NCBI GenBank assembly: GCA_041874725.1 | Contig: CP097466.1 | Coordinates: 1,860,001 to 1,924,000 of the forward strand | Source: Duganella sp. BuS-21 | GTDB taxonomy: Bacteria; Pseudomonadota; Gammaproteobacteria; Burkholderiales; Burkholderiaceae_D | Length of the DNA: 64,000 bases | Direction of reading: 5' to 3' | Notes under the pieces: generated by a model | What the model saw: the letters and a program-made list of their open reading frames with translations, nothing else | Databases searched by the model: none | What the model was told of the DNA's origin: nothing | Translations under genes and position numbers: made by a program | Part shown: one piece after another, positions 54,425 to 63,552 of the stretch | How the letters are laid out: every line of letters starts with the position of its first letter | Numbering within the stretch: the first letter of the stretch is position 1

Positions 54425-55186
54425 ATGGATCGACAAGCATACACAGATTGGATCAAGCGTGCAGGCGGGGCGCTGGTTTTGGCCCTGACGGGATGGTATG
54501 GCGCCGCTGCCGCAGCGCCGCCGTTGGTGGTGCTCGTCGATACCGGCACCGAGATGCCGATGGCAGGCTTCAAGGACGGCCGGCTGGCCGAGGGCATCCA
54601 CAAGGACCTGGGGGCGGCGTTGGCGGCCAGGTTGGGCCGCGAGGCGGACTTCCTGCTGCTGCCGCGCAAGCGCATCGCCATGGCGCTGGAAGCGGGACAG
54701 GCCGACGTGCTCTGCCTGTATCTGCCGCCTTGGCTGCCGGGCAATTTCCAGTGGACGCGCGGCTTTTTCCCGGTGTCCGAAGTGGTGGTCACCGATACCT
54801 CGGTGGCACAGCCGCATCATCTCCGCGATTTAAATGGCAAGCCGGTGGCAACAGTATTGGGTTATTACTATCCCGAATTGGAAAAGGCCATGGGCGATGG
54901 TTTTGTCCGTGATGACGGTCATTCGTCATCGGGTAATCTGCGCAAAATGGCGGCCGGGCGTTTGCATCATGCGATTACCCAACAAAGCACGCTTGATTAT
55001 TATCTCAAGGTTGGCGAGAAACTATCGTTATATCCGCCTTTGGTGGTAAAACATTACCAGGCCCAGTGCGCTGTATCGCCGCAGGGGAGGGTGAATGTCA
55101 ATGAAGTGAATAAGGCAATAGAACAGATCGTCAAGGACGGAAGTGTGAGTAAAATAATCAGTAATTATCAAACGCGCCTTAAATAA
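54425..55186 (+). CDS. Periplasmic amino-acid-binding-like protein (SBP family 3)
   Basis: A 253-aa exported protein with signal segment (about 13-35, [17 protein letters not shown]). The fold is that of polar-amino-acid-binding proteins: [38 protein letters not shown] and [16 protein letters not shown]. No ABC permease genes are adjacent, so it may be an orphan sensor-type protein. The last third is lower in GC than the rest, as is the following 90-nt gap, which suggests a different origin for the 3' end. Confidence 0.85.
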   Translation: MDRQAYTDWIKRAGGALVLALTGWYGAAAAAPPLVVLVDTGTEMPMAGFKDGRLAEGIHKDLGAALAARLGREADFLLLPRKRIAMALEAGQADVLCLYLPPWLPGNFQWTRGFFPVSEVVVTDTSVAQPHHLRDLNGKPVATVLGYYYPELEKAMGDGFVRDDGHSSSGNLRKMAAGRLHHAITQQSTLDYYLKVGEKLSLYPPLVVKHYQAQCAVSPQGRVNVNEVNKAIEQIVKDGSVSKIISNYQTRLK

Positions 55187-55278
55187 TGTTTTATTTTGCC
55201 GACGGTTTTTAAAAATAGTTTATTCCGGCCCATAATCATGATTTACCATTGGAAACTCCAATATAAATACCTGATGCA

Positions 55279-56151
55279 ATGGCCCGCTCAATTCTTTTCG
55301 CTTTGTTACTGGCTTGCTGCCAGTCCGTTTTTGCCGCCGGCCAGCTGTACCGGGTCACCCACGAAGGCAATACCGGTTACTTGTACGGCACCGTCCACGT
55401 CGGCCGCGACGGCAGCTATCCGCTCAACGAAATCGCCACGCGCGCGCTGCTTGATTCCAAGGCGCTGGTGATCGAACTCGACATCCGTGAGGACAAGGCG
55501 TTCCAGATCGCGTTGGCGCGCCACGCCCGCTATCCGGAGCGCGACACCATCCAGCGCCATCTGACGCCGCAAACGTTTCAGCAACTGGTGCAGGCGCTCA
55601 CGCGCGCCGGTATTTCGCTGGCCTCGGTGCAGCAATACAAGCCGTGGCTGCTCGCCAACCTGCTGGTGGGGGCCGAGCTGACGCAGCATGGCTACCAGCG
55701 CAGCCAGGCGGTGGAATACGCGCTGCTGGCCGTCGCGCAAAAACAGGACAAGACGGTGCACGAGCTGGAAAGCGCCGATTATCAGCTGGGCCTGTTCGAC
55801 AGCCTGGATGAACAGCAGCAGGAGAAATACCTGCTGGAGAACCTGGCGGCGCTGGCCGACGGCGATGCGCTGAAAAAGTCGCAGGCGCTGATCGAAGCCT
55901 GGCGTGCCGGCGACGGCCCCGGCATCAACGCCGCGTGGCAATCCGCCACCAGCGGCGACAGCGTTTCCGCCGGCTTCATGAGCCGCGTGCTGCTGGGTAA
56001 GCGCAATCCCGAGATGGCGGCCAATATCGAACGCATCATGCAGCAAGACCAGACCGCCTTCGTTGGCGTCGGCATGCTGCATCTGGTGGGCGACGACGGT
56101 CTGCCGCAATTGCTCAAGCGGCGCGGTTACCAGGTCGAGCAACTGGACTGA
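55279..56151 (+). CDS. TraB/GumN-family protein
   Basis: A 290-aa exported protein with signal MARSILFALLLACCQSVFAA. The family's first GxxH motif is YLYGTVHVGRDGSYPL, followed by ALVIELDIRED, and the second lies in AFVGVGMLHLVGDDGLPQLL near the C-terminus. These form the metal-dependent protease-like core of TraB/TIKI proteins. Its bacterial function is unknown. The gene stands alone with an AT-rich leader. Confidence 0.92.
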   Translation: MARSILFALLLACCQSVFAAGQLYRVTHEGNTGYLYGTVHVGRDGSYPLNEIATRALLDSKALVIELDIREDKAFQIALARHARYPERDTIQRHLTPQTFQQLVQALTRAGISLASVQQYKPWLLANLLVGAELTQHGYQRSQAVEYALLAVAQKQDKTVHELESADYQLGLFDSLDEQQQEKYLLENLAALADGDALKKSQALIEAWRAGDGPGINAAWQSATSGDSVSAGFMSRVLLGKRNPEMAANIERIMQQDQTAFVGVGMLHLVGDDGLPQLLKRRGYQVEQLD

Positions 56152-56238
56152 AGGCGGAGCCCGATGTTGATGTACATCAATTGAAAGATGCTAGTGAGGA
56201 GCAATAATTGATCGGTATCACTTTTTAAGGACACCGAT

Positions 56239-56454
56239 ATGTTGACACGCGTGACAGACACTATTATCGAAGAGTTAATCGATGCCACTTGCAGTGACAC
56301 CCGCAGCCGGCACTTTTACTTTCACGCACTGCATGCCCTGGTTCGCGTGGCCAGGGCCGAGCAGCTCCAGGAAATGCGCCGCGACGTGGGGCGGGCGACT
56401 GATCCCATCAGTTTGCCGGAAGGATGCGATACCGGCTCCACAGAGCCCACATGA
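56239..56454 (+). CDS. Small uncharacterised 71-aa protein
   Basis: A short frame with a good ribosome site (TTAAGGACACC) 6-10 nt before ATG 56239. The helical N-terminus (MLTRVTDTIIEELIDATCSD) is followed by a His-rich stretch (RSRHFYFHALHALVRVARAE). I do not recognise it. Its last 47 nt overlap the 3' end of the convergent VanZ gene, which weakens confidence in the C-terminus. Confidence 0.6.
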   Translation: MLTRVTDTIIEELIDATCSDTRSRHFYFHALHALVRVARAEQLQEMRRDVGRATDPISLPEGCDTGSTEPT

Positions 56455-56800
56455 ACGCCGAGGCCAGCACGGCGGCGTTGCAATCCACCAGCCAATCCGA
56501 CACCGCACCATGACGGTAGGGGAAGAAACTTTGCACGGACTCGTCCAGCGCGCCCATCAGCGCGATGGTCAGCACGGTTTTGGCCGCGCGTTGCGCCAGT
56601 CCGCCCGTGCTGCCGGTGTAAATCAGGAAAGCCAGGCCGGCGTAGGCGATCGAATGCAAAATGACGCCGGTGGCAACTTCGCCGATGTCCTGGCGCGCAC
56701 CCGGTATCGAGCCCAGCACCAGTATCAGTAGATACAGCACGATGGCGGTCCAGTAGCGCAGGCGGGCGTGGGAAGAGGTGAGGAGGAGCAGTTTCAACAT
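56408..56800 (-). CDS. VanZ-family membrane protein
   Basis: A 130-aa protein starting at ATG 56800 (MLKLLLLTSSHARLRYWTAI). Four hydrophobic segments cover most of it, and motifs VLGSIPGARQ, HSIAYAGLAFLIY, ALMGALDESVQSFFPYRHGA and SDWLVDCNAAVLA are those of VanZ-like proteins. The role in this family is often unknown, though VanZ itself gives teicoplanin resistance. It overlaps the small gene at 56239 on the other strand. Confidence 0.88.
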   Translation of the reverse strand: MLKLLLLTSSHARLRYWTAIVLYLLILVLGSIPGARQDIGEVATGVILHSIAYAGLAFLIYTGSTGGLAQRAAKTVLTIALMGALDESVQSFFPYRHGAVSDWLVDCNAAVLASAFMWALWSRYRILPAN

Positions 56801-57087
56801 GGGGCAGACGATACCATGCATGGCCTGTAAACGGGAGCGGCGCACCGTCCCCGGCGCGCCTGGTCTTCAGTCATGCTTATCGGTTGCATGTACTTAAGAT
56901 GTAGCCAGTATAGGCAGCGTTTGTTACGCCGTTATGACAGGGCGCAAAAAGAAAGGTTCGTCACGGATTGCCGGGAAACGCGGCACTGGGCTCCACGCTT
57001 CGCCTATGGGCCTGCGGGCAATGCGGTCGTCCCCCCCGGGGGTGCTCACGATGAATCCTCGTTGTCGACTCGATAATCGTTCTTAAC

Positions 57088-57150
57088 AGCACCCCGAACG
57101 AAAGGGTCACCCCTAGGGGTCCGACCCTGGCCGCAGCGGTGTGCGGGTTG
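57088..57150. repeat. Palindromic intergenic repeat, copy 4 (reverse orientation)
   Basis: On the minus strand it reads AACCCGCACACCGCTGCGGC, then AGGGTCGGACCCC-TAGGGGTGACCCT and ends GGGGTGCT. It is the fourth copy of the family. The rest of the gap 56801-57351 shows only the terminator at 57209 and nothing else that I can identify. Confidence 0.8.
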
Positions 57151-57208
57151 GGTTGGTGCCGCGCGCTTCTAGCCCATCATGCCAAATCTACCGCCTAAAC
57201 CCGTCACC

Positions 57209-57240
57209 CAAAAAAAAGCCCGCTAACTGGAGCGGGCTTA
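57209..57240 (-). terminator. Rho-independent terminator after the SDR gene
   Basis: On the minus strand AAGCCCGCT-CCAGTT-AGCGGGCTT is followed by a run of T. It lies about 110 nt beyond the SDR stop. Confidence 0.8.
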
Positions 57241-57351
57241 AAACTATTTTCTTGGAGGAGAATAGTGGAGACAGATGCATTATGCTGCGTCGCCAGATAT
57301 GTGTCTAATTGTTCTTTCAGATACCAGACATCAGGCTGGCGCATATCTCTC

Positions 57352-58113
57352 TTAATTGACGGGGACGGTGTAGTTCAGCGCCAGGCGGCCGCCGTCGACG
57401 TACAGGGTCTGACCGGTCATGTAGCTGGCGTCGTCGCTGGCGAGGAAGGCGGCGATCGACGCCACTTCCTCCGGCTCGCCGCAGCGGCCCATCGGCGTGC
57501 GCGACAAAATGGTGTGGCGCGCTTCCGGGCTGGCCATCACGGCCTGCTTGGCCAGTTCGGTCAGGATGGTGCCGGGGCCGATGCCGTTCACACGGATGCC
57601 GTGCGACACCAGGTTCAGCGACATCACCTTGGTCAGCTGGTTGATGGCGCCCTTGGACACCACGTAAGGTACCTGGTTCGGGATGGCCAGCTCGGCGTTC
57701 ACGCTCGACATATTGATGATGGAACCGCTCTGCTGCTTGACCATCACGCGCGCCACGGCCTGGCCGCACAGGAACATGGACTTCAGGTTGATGCGCATGA
57801 CGCGGTCGAAATCCTCCTCGCAGACGTCGAGGAAATTGGCGGCGTGGGTGACGCCGGCGTTGTTGATCAGGATGTCGACGCGGCCGAACGCGGCCAGGGT
57901 GGCGGCCAGCATGGCGTCGACGTCGGCCTTCTGGCTGACGTCGGCGGCGAAGAAGCGGGCGTTCTCGCCCAGCGCGGCGGCGGCGGCGGCGCCTTCCGGC
58001 TTGATGTCGACCAGCATGACCTTGGCGCCTTCGGCGATCATGCGCTGGGCGCAGGCCAGGCCGATGCCTTGGGTGGCGCCGGTCACGATGGCGACTTTAT
58101 CGAGTAATTTCAT
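57352..58113 (-). CDS. SDR-family NAD(P)-dependent oxidoreductase
   Basis: A 253-aa classical short-chain dehydrogenase. The Rossmann motif is VTGATQGIGLACAQR (residues 9-23), NNAG lies near 86, the Ser is in NMSSVNAELA and the catalytic YxxxK is YVVSKGAINQ. The C-terminus TGQTLYVDGGRLALN is typical. It belongs to the FabG-like group, but the substrate is unclear. It is divergent from pyrF and followed by a terminator. Confidence 0.9.
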   Translation of the reverse strand: MKLLDKVAIVTGATQGIGLACAQRMIAEGAKVMLVDIKPEGAAAAAALGENARFFAADVSQKADVDAMLAATLAAFGRVDILINNAGVTHAANFLDVCEEDFDRVMRINLKSMFLCGQAVARVMVKQQSGSIINMSSVNAELAIPNQVPYVVSKGAINQLTKVMSLNLVSHGIRVNGIGPGTILTELAKQAVMASPEARHTILSRTPMGRCGEPEEVASIAAFLASDDASYMTGQTLYVDGGRLALNYTVPVN

Positions 58114-58208
58114 GGGATAGGGCTTTCTGAGGTGGCGATCCCAAATTTTAACAGGCCCCTGCGGGCGGGTTACAATAGAGGGTTTGCAATATTCTTTAGG
58201 GGGCCGCC

Positions 58209-59030
58209 GTGACTTTTATCAACAAATTATCCGCCGCCTGGACGGCCAACGACTCCCTGTTATGCGTCGGCCTGGACCCGGACCTGGGCAAGCTGCCGCC
58301 CCAGTTCCAGAACGACCCGCAAGGTATTTTCCACTTCTGCCGCGAGATCATCGACGCGACGGCCGACCTGGCGTGCTCGTTCAAGCCGCAGATCGCCTAC
58401 TTTGCCGCGCTCAGCGCGGAAGACCAGCTACAGCGGATCTGCGACTACGTGCGCGCGAACTATCCGCACATTCCGCTGATCCTGGACGCCAAGCGCGGCG
58501 ACATCGGCGCCACCGCGCGCCAGTACGCGCGTGAAGCCTACGACCGCTACGGCGCGGACGCGGTGACGGTGAATCCCTACATGGGCTTCGACTCGGTCGA
58601 GCCGTACATGGAATGGGCCGATCGCGGCGTGATCATCCTGTGCCGCACCTCGAACGCGGGCGGCTCCGACCTGCAATTCCTGGACGTGGGCGGCAAGCCG
58701 CTGTACCAGCACGTGGCGCGCCTGGTGGCGGAGAAGTGGAATGCCAACGGCCAATGCGCGCTGGTGGTGGGCGCCACCTTCCCGGAGGAATTGGCGCAAG
58801 TGCGCGCGATTGTGGGCGACATGCCGCTGCTGGTGCCGGGCATCGGCGCGCAGGGCGGGGACATTGCGGCGACGGTGACATCGGGCCGCACGGCGAACGG
58901 CGCGGGGATGATGATCAACTCGTCGCGCGCGATTTTGTACGCCACCCCGACGGCGGGGGAAGACTTCGCGACGGCCGCGCGGCGCGTCGCGTTAGAAACC
59001 CGGGACGCAATCAACCAATACCGCACGTAA
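58209..59030 (+). CDS. pyrF: Orotidine 5'-phosphate decarboxylase (type 2)
   Basis: Last step of UMP synthesis. Start GTG 58209 has AGGGGG 6-10 nt upstream. The 273-aa size and the motifs [35 protein letters not shown] and [20 protein letters not shown] place it in the longer type 2 family of beta-proteobacteria and mycobacteria. The Asp/Lys charge network is in DAKRGD. It is cytoplasmic and stands alone. Confidence 0.96.
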   Translation: MTFINKLSAAWTANDSLLCVGLDPDLGKLPPQFQNDPQGIFHFCREIIDATADLACSFKPQIAYFAALSAEDQLQRICDYVRANYPHIPLILDAKRGDIGATARQYAREAYDRYGADAVTVNPYMGFDSVEPYMEWADRGVIILCRTSNAGGSDLQFLDVGGKPLYQHVARLVAEKWNANGQCALVVGATFPEELAQVRAIVGDMPLLVPGIGAQGGDIAATVTSGRTANGAGMMINSSRAILYATPTAGEDFATAARRVALETRDAINQYRT

Positions 59031-59040
59031 CAGCCACCCC

Positions 59041-59103
59041 GTCGTTCCCGCGCAGGCGGGAACCCATAGGCCGTATGGATTCCCGCTTTCGCGGGAATGA
59101 CTG
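59041..59103. repeat. Full copy of GTCGTTCCCGC palindromic repeat pair
   Basis: Two stems, GTTCCCGC-GCAG-GCGGGAAC and ATTCCCGC-TTTC-GCGGGAAT, are separated by CCATAGGCCGTATGG, which is itself partly palindromic. It begins 10 nt after pyrF and ends 9 nt before the sbcB stop. It resembles the REP/BIME pairs of other proteobacteria. Confidence 0.8.
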
Positions 59104-59112
59104 CGGCGCTAC

Positions 59113-60555
59113 TTACTGGGCTGGCGCCACCAGCTCGGCGTACTCGTAGAGATCGGCCAGGATTTGCTCCGCGCGTTCGTCAGCGTGCTGCTGCAGCTCG
59201 TCGATCTGCGCGAAGAAGTCGTCAATGGTGCGGGCGCCGCCTTCACCTTCGTAGAAGCGCGCCGCGCGGTGCTGTTCCCAGTGCTCCATCTCGCTTTCCG
59301 ACAGCGTTTCCGGGAAGTTGCGGGCGCGGTAGCGGAACAGCAGCTCGCCCAGACGCGCGTCGCTGAACGACGGCGACGCCACCGCCAGCCGCGCCGGCGA
59401 TTCGCGCCGCAGGCTGTCCAGCAGGCGACGGTCGTCCTTGCTGATGAAGCCGTTGTACAAATCTTCATCCACATCCAGTGCCGCAGCCGCCGGACGATGG
59501 AACACTTCCTCCCACACCGCCGCCAAATCGCGCCCGGCCGCCGCCAGCGCCGCGTGGGCCTTGCCTTGCTCGAGGTCGATGCCCCACCTGGCCGCCATCG
59601 CCGGCGACAAGGTCTTCAGGTTCGATACCAGCATCGGCGATTTGTTCAGGTGGATGCTCTTGATCGGCAGCCGCGTCACGCCTTCGGGCAGGGCGTCGCT
59701 GCGCGTGAAGATGCGCATGCGGATGGTTGCCGCGTCCAGCGTGAACAGCTCGCTCGGGTCGTAGGTGCAATCCCAGACGATGATTTCATTCTTGTTGGTC
59801 GGATGTCCGCCCAGCGGGTAGACCAGCGCCATGCAACCGCGCTCGGCCGGGAACATGCCGCTCACGTGCAGGAAAGGCTGGCGCAGGGCCGGCGCCAGGT
59901 GCATGCCGATCTCGTCGGCCACGCGGTCCTTTTTGTGCAGCGCGAAGCAGAAATCGAACAGTTTCGGCTGGTGCTGCTTGATCAGGCGCGCCAGCGCGAT
60001 CGTCGCGCGCACGTCCGATAGCGCATCGTGCGCCGATGCGTGCAGCAGGCCGTTGGCCTTGGCCAGGTCTTCCAGGCGGAAGCTGGGCTTGCCGTCTTCC
60101 TTGGTCGGCCAGTTGATGCCGTCCGGGCGCAGCGCGTAGGTCATGCGCACCACGTCCAGCAAATCCCAACGGCCGCACTGGTTTTGCCATTCGCGCGCAT
60201 AGGGGTCGATCAGGTTGCGCCAGAACATGAAGCGGGTGATCTCGTCGTCGAAGCGGATCGTGTTGTAGCCGACGCCGATGGTGGCCGGCTGCGAGAACGC
60301 CTGCTCGATGGTGGCGGCGAACTGGTGCTCGGGCACGCCCCATTCCAGACATTGCTGCGGCGTAATGCCGGTGATCAGGCACGATTGCGGGTCCGGCAGG
60401 AAATCATTGGCCGGTTTGCAATACAGCATGATCGGGTCGCCGATCTCGTTGAGGTCGGCGTCGGTGCGGATCGCGGCGAATTGCGCCGGGCGATCGCGGC
60501 GGGTGACGGCGCCAAAGGTTTCGTAGTCGTGCCAGAGGAAGGTCTGATTGGTCAT
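59113..60555 (-). CDS. sbcB: Exodeoxyribonuclease I
   Basis: A 3'-5' single-strand exonuclease, 480 aa, close to the E. coli size. The start at 60555 (MTNQTFLWHDYETFGAVTRR) places the DEDDh Asp/Glu of motif I in HDYETFG near the N-terminus. GVGYNTIRFDDEITRFMF and HASAHDALSDVRATIALARL carry the later acidic and His residues. The SH3-like and C-terminal helical regions follow (about 200-480). It is a DNA repair and recombination enzyme and stands alone. Confidence 0.95.
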   Translation of the reverse strand: MTNQTFLWHDYETFGAVTRRDRPAQFAAIRTDADLNEIGDPIMLYCKPANDFLPDPQSCLITGITPQQCLEWGVPEHQFAATIEQAFSQPATIGVGYNTIRFDDEITRFMFWRNLIDPYAREWQNQCGRWDLLDVVRMTYALRPDGINWPTKEDGKPSFRLEDLAKANGLLHASAHDALSDVRATIALARLIKQHQPKLFDFCFALHKKDRVADEIGMHLAPALRQPFLHVSGMFPAERGCMALVYPLGGHPTNKNEIIVWDCTYDPSELFTLDAATIRMRIFTRSDALPEGVTRLPIKSIHLNKSPMLVSNLKTLSPAMAARWGIDLEQGKAHAALAAAGRDLAAVWEEVFHRPAAAALDVDEDLYNGFISKDDRRLLDSLRRESPARLAVASPSFSDARLGELLFRYRARNFPETLSESEMEHWEQHRAARFYEGEGGARTIDDFFAQIDELQQHADERAEQILADLYEYAELVAPAQ

Positions 60556-60617
60556 AGGTGCTACAGTTATTTTAAATTCTGCCGATAATTCAGGCATGTT
60601 CATCGAGGAGCAACATC

Positions 60618-61172
60618 ATGGCCACTCCAGTATCGCTTACGTCGGGCAATTCCGCCGCCCCGGTCCAGGGCAAGGACGAGCGGCCCATGTCTGCCGTCGC
60701 CAAGGCCAAGGCTGACTTAAACGTGTCTATCGTACAAGCTTCCCTGACGGTATCGTTAAATTCTTCCAACGAGCCGCTGTCGGTGGTGCTGAAAACCGCA
60801 CTGACCGGCATTAACGAGGCGCTCAAGGACGATTTTGGCGACAACGCGATCCAGAACGCCGTGTCGCAGGATAATACGCCGCAGGGCACCGCGAGCCGCA
60901 TTGTATCGTTGTCCACCGCTTTTTACGAAGCCTACAAGCAGCAGCACGCGGGCGAGGATGAGAGCGAGGTCCTCGACAATTTCATCAATACGCTGAAAAA
61001 AGGCGTGGACCAGGGCTTTAAGGAGGCGCGGCAGGTGCTGGACGGCTTGAAAGTGCTGAACGGCGATATCGCCAGCAACATCGACAAGACCTACGACCTG
61101 GTGCAGCAGGGCTACGCCGATTTCATCAGCGCCCACCAGTCCAAGCCGCAGGAGGCTCAGGCGGCGACCTGA
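60618..61172 (+). CDS. DUF5610-like protein
   Basis: A 184-aa soluble protein with ribosome site GAGGAGC ahead of ATG 60618. The N-terminus is low in complexity (MATPVSLTSGNSAAPVQGKD). The C-terminal half (VLDNFINTLKKGVDQGFKEA, then LNGDIASNIDKTYDLVQQGY) resembles DUF5610, found in some flagellate gammaproteobacteria and betaproteobacteria with unknown role. It overlaps the convergent GGDEF gene by 16 nt. Confidence 0.75.
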   Translation: MATPVSLTSGNSAAPVQGKDERPMSAVAKAKADLNVSIVQASLTVSLNSSNEPLSVVLKTALTGINEALKDDFGDNAIQNAVSQDNTPQGTASRIVSLSTAFYEAYKQQHAGEDESEVLDNFINTLKKGVDQGFKEARQVLDGLKVLNGDIASNIDKTYDLVQQGYADFISAHQSKPQEAQAAT

Positions 61173-62140
61173 TTCCGCCCCAGTTCCTTGGCGCGATAGA
61201 GCGCGGCGTCGGCAATCGCGATCAGCTCCTGCTCGCTTTGCTGCGGCTGCAGGATGGCCACGCCGAAGGAGGCCGTAATATGGGGCAGCGGCTGCTGCAT
61301 GCCGCCGACGCGGACGTCAGCAAACACCTTGGCCTGGCGCATGCGTTCGCACAGCCGCTCGGCCACCGACACCGCGACCTTGGCGTTGGTGTCCGGCAGC
61401 AGCACCATCATTTCCTCGCCGCCGTAACGCACGGCAAAATCGGTCGGCCGCAGCGCGCTGCTGAGCACTTGCGCGGCGGTGCGCAGCGCTTCGTCGCCGG
61501 CCAGGTGGCCATGGCTGTCGTTGAATTTCTTGAAGTGGTCCAGATCGATCATGATCAGCGCCAGCGGCGCGTTCGAGCCGTGCGCCGTCGCCACCATGGT
61601 CGGCAGCAGGTCGTTCAGCCAGGCCCGGTTGTACAGGCCTGTCAGGCCGTCGATCATCGACAGCTGGCGATAGAATTCGCCCAATTTCTGGCGCCGCCGC
61701 AGCTGCGCATTGGCGGCGCGGATGCGGAACGACAGCAGGCGCAGCAGATTGCGCGCGAGCACGTTCGATTCATCGATCAATTGCCACACCAGATCGGCTT
61801 CGATCACCAGCACTTCGCTTGGTTCAAGGGCGGTGATGTGGGCCAGGTTGGTTTCCTCGTCCAGCACCGATTGCTCGCCCACGCTCTCGCCCGGCAGGAT
61901 CTTGCTGACCGTGCCGTCGGCCATGCCGGTGCGGGTGTCGTGGGTGACCGACAGCGCGCCGCGCAGCAGGATGTACAGCCGCGCGCGGCCCGATTCGGCC
62001 ACCGCTTCCTGCGGCTCCAGCTGCATGATGGGGCAGTGCGCCAGCATGTTGGCGACGGCGGCGTCATCGTCGGAGTTGCGCAGCAGTTGCAGGTCGCTGA
62101 CCCGGTAGTTCGAAGAACCGAATGTGCTGATGTGTTTCAA
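61157..62140 (-). CDS. Diguanylate cyclase with N-terminal cyclic-nucleotide-binding domain
   Basis: A 327-aa cytoplasmic protein. The cNMP-binding-like fold spans about 25-135 (LPGESVGEQSVLDEETNLAH), followed by a helical linker and the GGDEF domain (SMIDGLTGLYNRAWLNDLLP to YRAKELGRNQ). The active-site motif is GGEEM, with Met at the last position. An I-site RPTD lies five residues before it, so feedback control by c-di-GMP is likely. No EAL domain is present. It converges with the DUF5610 gene. Confidence 0.92.
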   Translation of the reverse strand: MKHISTFGSSNYRVSDLQLLRNSDDDAAVANMLAHCPIMQLEPQEAVAESGRARLYILLRGALSVTHDTRTGMADGTVSKILPGESVGEQSVLDEETNLAHITALEPSEVLVIEADLVWQLIDESNVLARNLLRLLSFRIRAANAQLRRRQKLGEFYRQLSMIDGLTGLYNRAWLNDLLPTMVATAHGSNAPLALIMIDLDHFKKFNDSHGHLAGDEALRTAAQVLSSALRPTDFAVRYGGEEMMVLLPDTNAKVAVSVAERLCERMRQAKVFADVRVGGMQQPLPHITASFGVAILQPQQSEQELIAIADAALYRAKELGRNQVAA

Positions 62141-62291
62141 GGCGTTCTTTCAGGATGCCGAAAGGCAATCAATCGTGGCTACAATCATAGCTGAAAGGAT
62201 GTTGGCAGGTCACGCTTTGTACTGGAAGGGAAGTGTAAATTTTCCACAGCTTGTGGTTCAATACCGGCATCGCAATCTTTAGGGACACACC

Positions 62292-63071
62292 ATGGCTTAC
62301 CTCGACGCGCTGGGCACCGAGCATCAACCCGCGCCGCAGGCGCGCATCGTCTCGCTGGTGCCGTCGATCACCGAGCTGCTGTGCGACCTCGGCTTGGCCG
62401 CGCAGGTGGTGGGGCGCACCGGCTTCTGCATCCATCCCTGGGACACGGTGCAGGAGATTCCCAAGGTGGGCGGCACCAAGGACGTGAACCTGGAAAAGAT
62501 CCGCAAGCTGGCGCCCACCCATGTGGTGCTGAATATCGATGAGAACGAAAAGCCGACCGCCGATGCGCTGGCCGAGTTCGTGCCGAACGTGGTGGTCACG
62601 CATCCGCTGCGCCCGCGCGACAACCTGGAACTGGCGCGCTTGATGGGCGGCGTGTTCTGCCGCGAGCGCCAAGCGGCCGCATGGTGCGCCGCGTTCGAGG
62701 CCGAGTACGCGCTGCTGCAGGCCACGCCGAAAGGGCCGCCGCAAACCATGTTGTACTGCATCTGGCAAGATCCGTGGATGAGCATTTCGCAGGACACCTA
62801 TATCGCGCGCATGCTGGAGGAAATCGGCTGGAGCGTGCCGGACCTGGGCGACTCGCGCTATCCGGAATTCCGCTGGTCTTCGGAGTTGATCGACAGCGTG
62901 GACGGCGTGCTGCTGTCGAGCGAGCCTTACCGCTACACGGAAGCGCACGCGGACGTGCTCGAGCGGCAGATCGGCAAGCCGGTGCTGCTGGTCGATGGCG
63001 AGATGATGTCGTGGTATGGCAGCAGGTCGCTGCAAGGCTTGCGTTACTTGCGGGAGCTGGCGCAACGTTAG
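62292..63071 (+). CDS. BtuF-like cobalamin/metal-binding protein without signal peptide
   Basis: A 259-aa protein with the helical-backbone receptor fold. Motifs include RIVSLVPSITELLCDLGLAA, IPKVGGTKDVNLEKIRKLAP and THPLRPRDNLELARLM. It resembles cobalamin-binding BtuF but starts without a recognisable signal peptide, so cytoplasmic location is likely. A longer start is not available. No cobalamin riboswitch is evident in the 150 nt ahead, and no BtuCD genes are near. The ribosome site is AGGGAC. Confidence 0.85.
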   Translation: MAYLDALGTEHQPAPQARIVSLVPSITELLCDLGLAAQVVGRTGFCIHPWDTVQEIPKVGGTKDVNLEKIRKLAPTHVVLNIDENEKPTADALAEFVPNVVVTHPLRPRDNLELARLMGGVFCRERQAAAWCAAFEAEYALLQATPKGPPQTMLYCIWQDPWMSISQDTYIARMLEEIGWSVPDLGDSRYPEFRWSSELIDSVDGVLLSSEPYRYTEAHADVLERQIGKPVLLVDGEMMSWYGSRSLQGLRYLRELAQR

Positions 63072-63099
63072 ATCAACGCCGGCAGCCCCCGCGGCGGGA

Positions 63100-63477
63100 T
63101 TACTCTTCGTCGACGTTGGCGACCACCGCAGCCGAGGCGGCGCCGACACCTTCGGCATGGCGTTTGTGATCATGCAGCTTGCCGACCGCCGTTTCGATTG
63201 AGCGTTTCAGCTTGTCGGTGGCGCCGCTGATGGCCTGGTGCAGCGTGGCCGCATGGTCGCTGACGGCGATCGGTTGCAGGCCGGTGAGACGGGCTTCCAT
63301 CAAGCAACGATTGTCGCCGTCGGCCGATTTCTGGCCCAGGTTGTCGCTCAGGTGCACTTCGACGCGGGTGATCTGCTCGCCGAAGCGGTGGAGGGCGTTG
63401 CTCACGACAGATTGCACATGTTCATCGAGACCCGCATGACGTTCGACGGTCTTGTCAGTATTAATTTGGATTTGCAT
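63100..63477 (-). CDS. HPF/RaiA-family ribosome-associated protein
   Basis: A 125-aa protein from ATG 63477 (MQIQINTDKTVERHAGLDEH). The beta-alpha-beta-beta-beta-alpha fold of HPF is suggested by ITRVEVHLSDNLGQKSADGD and CLMEARLTGLQPIAVSDHAA with the helix LHQAISGATDKLKRSIETAV. The family pauses translation by binding 30S ribosomes in stationary phase. The ribosome site lies in AGGAGCAAG just before the start. It stands alone. Confidence 0.88.
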   Translation of the reverse strand: MQIQINTDKTVERHAGLDEHVQSVVSNALHRFGEQITRVEVHLSDNLGQKSADGDNRCLMEARLTGLQPIAVSDHAATLHQAISGATDKLKRSIETAVGKLHDHKRHAEGVGAASAAVVANVDEE

Positions 63478-63552
63478 AAGCTTGCTCCTGTTGTTTGACT
63501 GCGAGACCATCTTACTCCTTCCCGCCTTAAGCACGCGTTAATTTCCTAACGC

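Noticed and set aside
14815..57150. CRISPR array from the repeated palindromes
   Set aside because: Copies are thousands of bases apart, differ in their centres and have no regular spacers or cas genes.
62141..62291. Cobalamin riboswitch ahead of the BtuF-like gene
   Set aside because: No B12-box-like sequence or the expected set of stems could be seen in the 150-nt leader.
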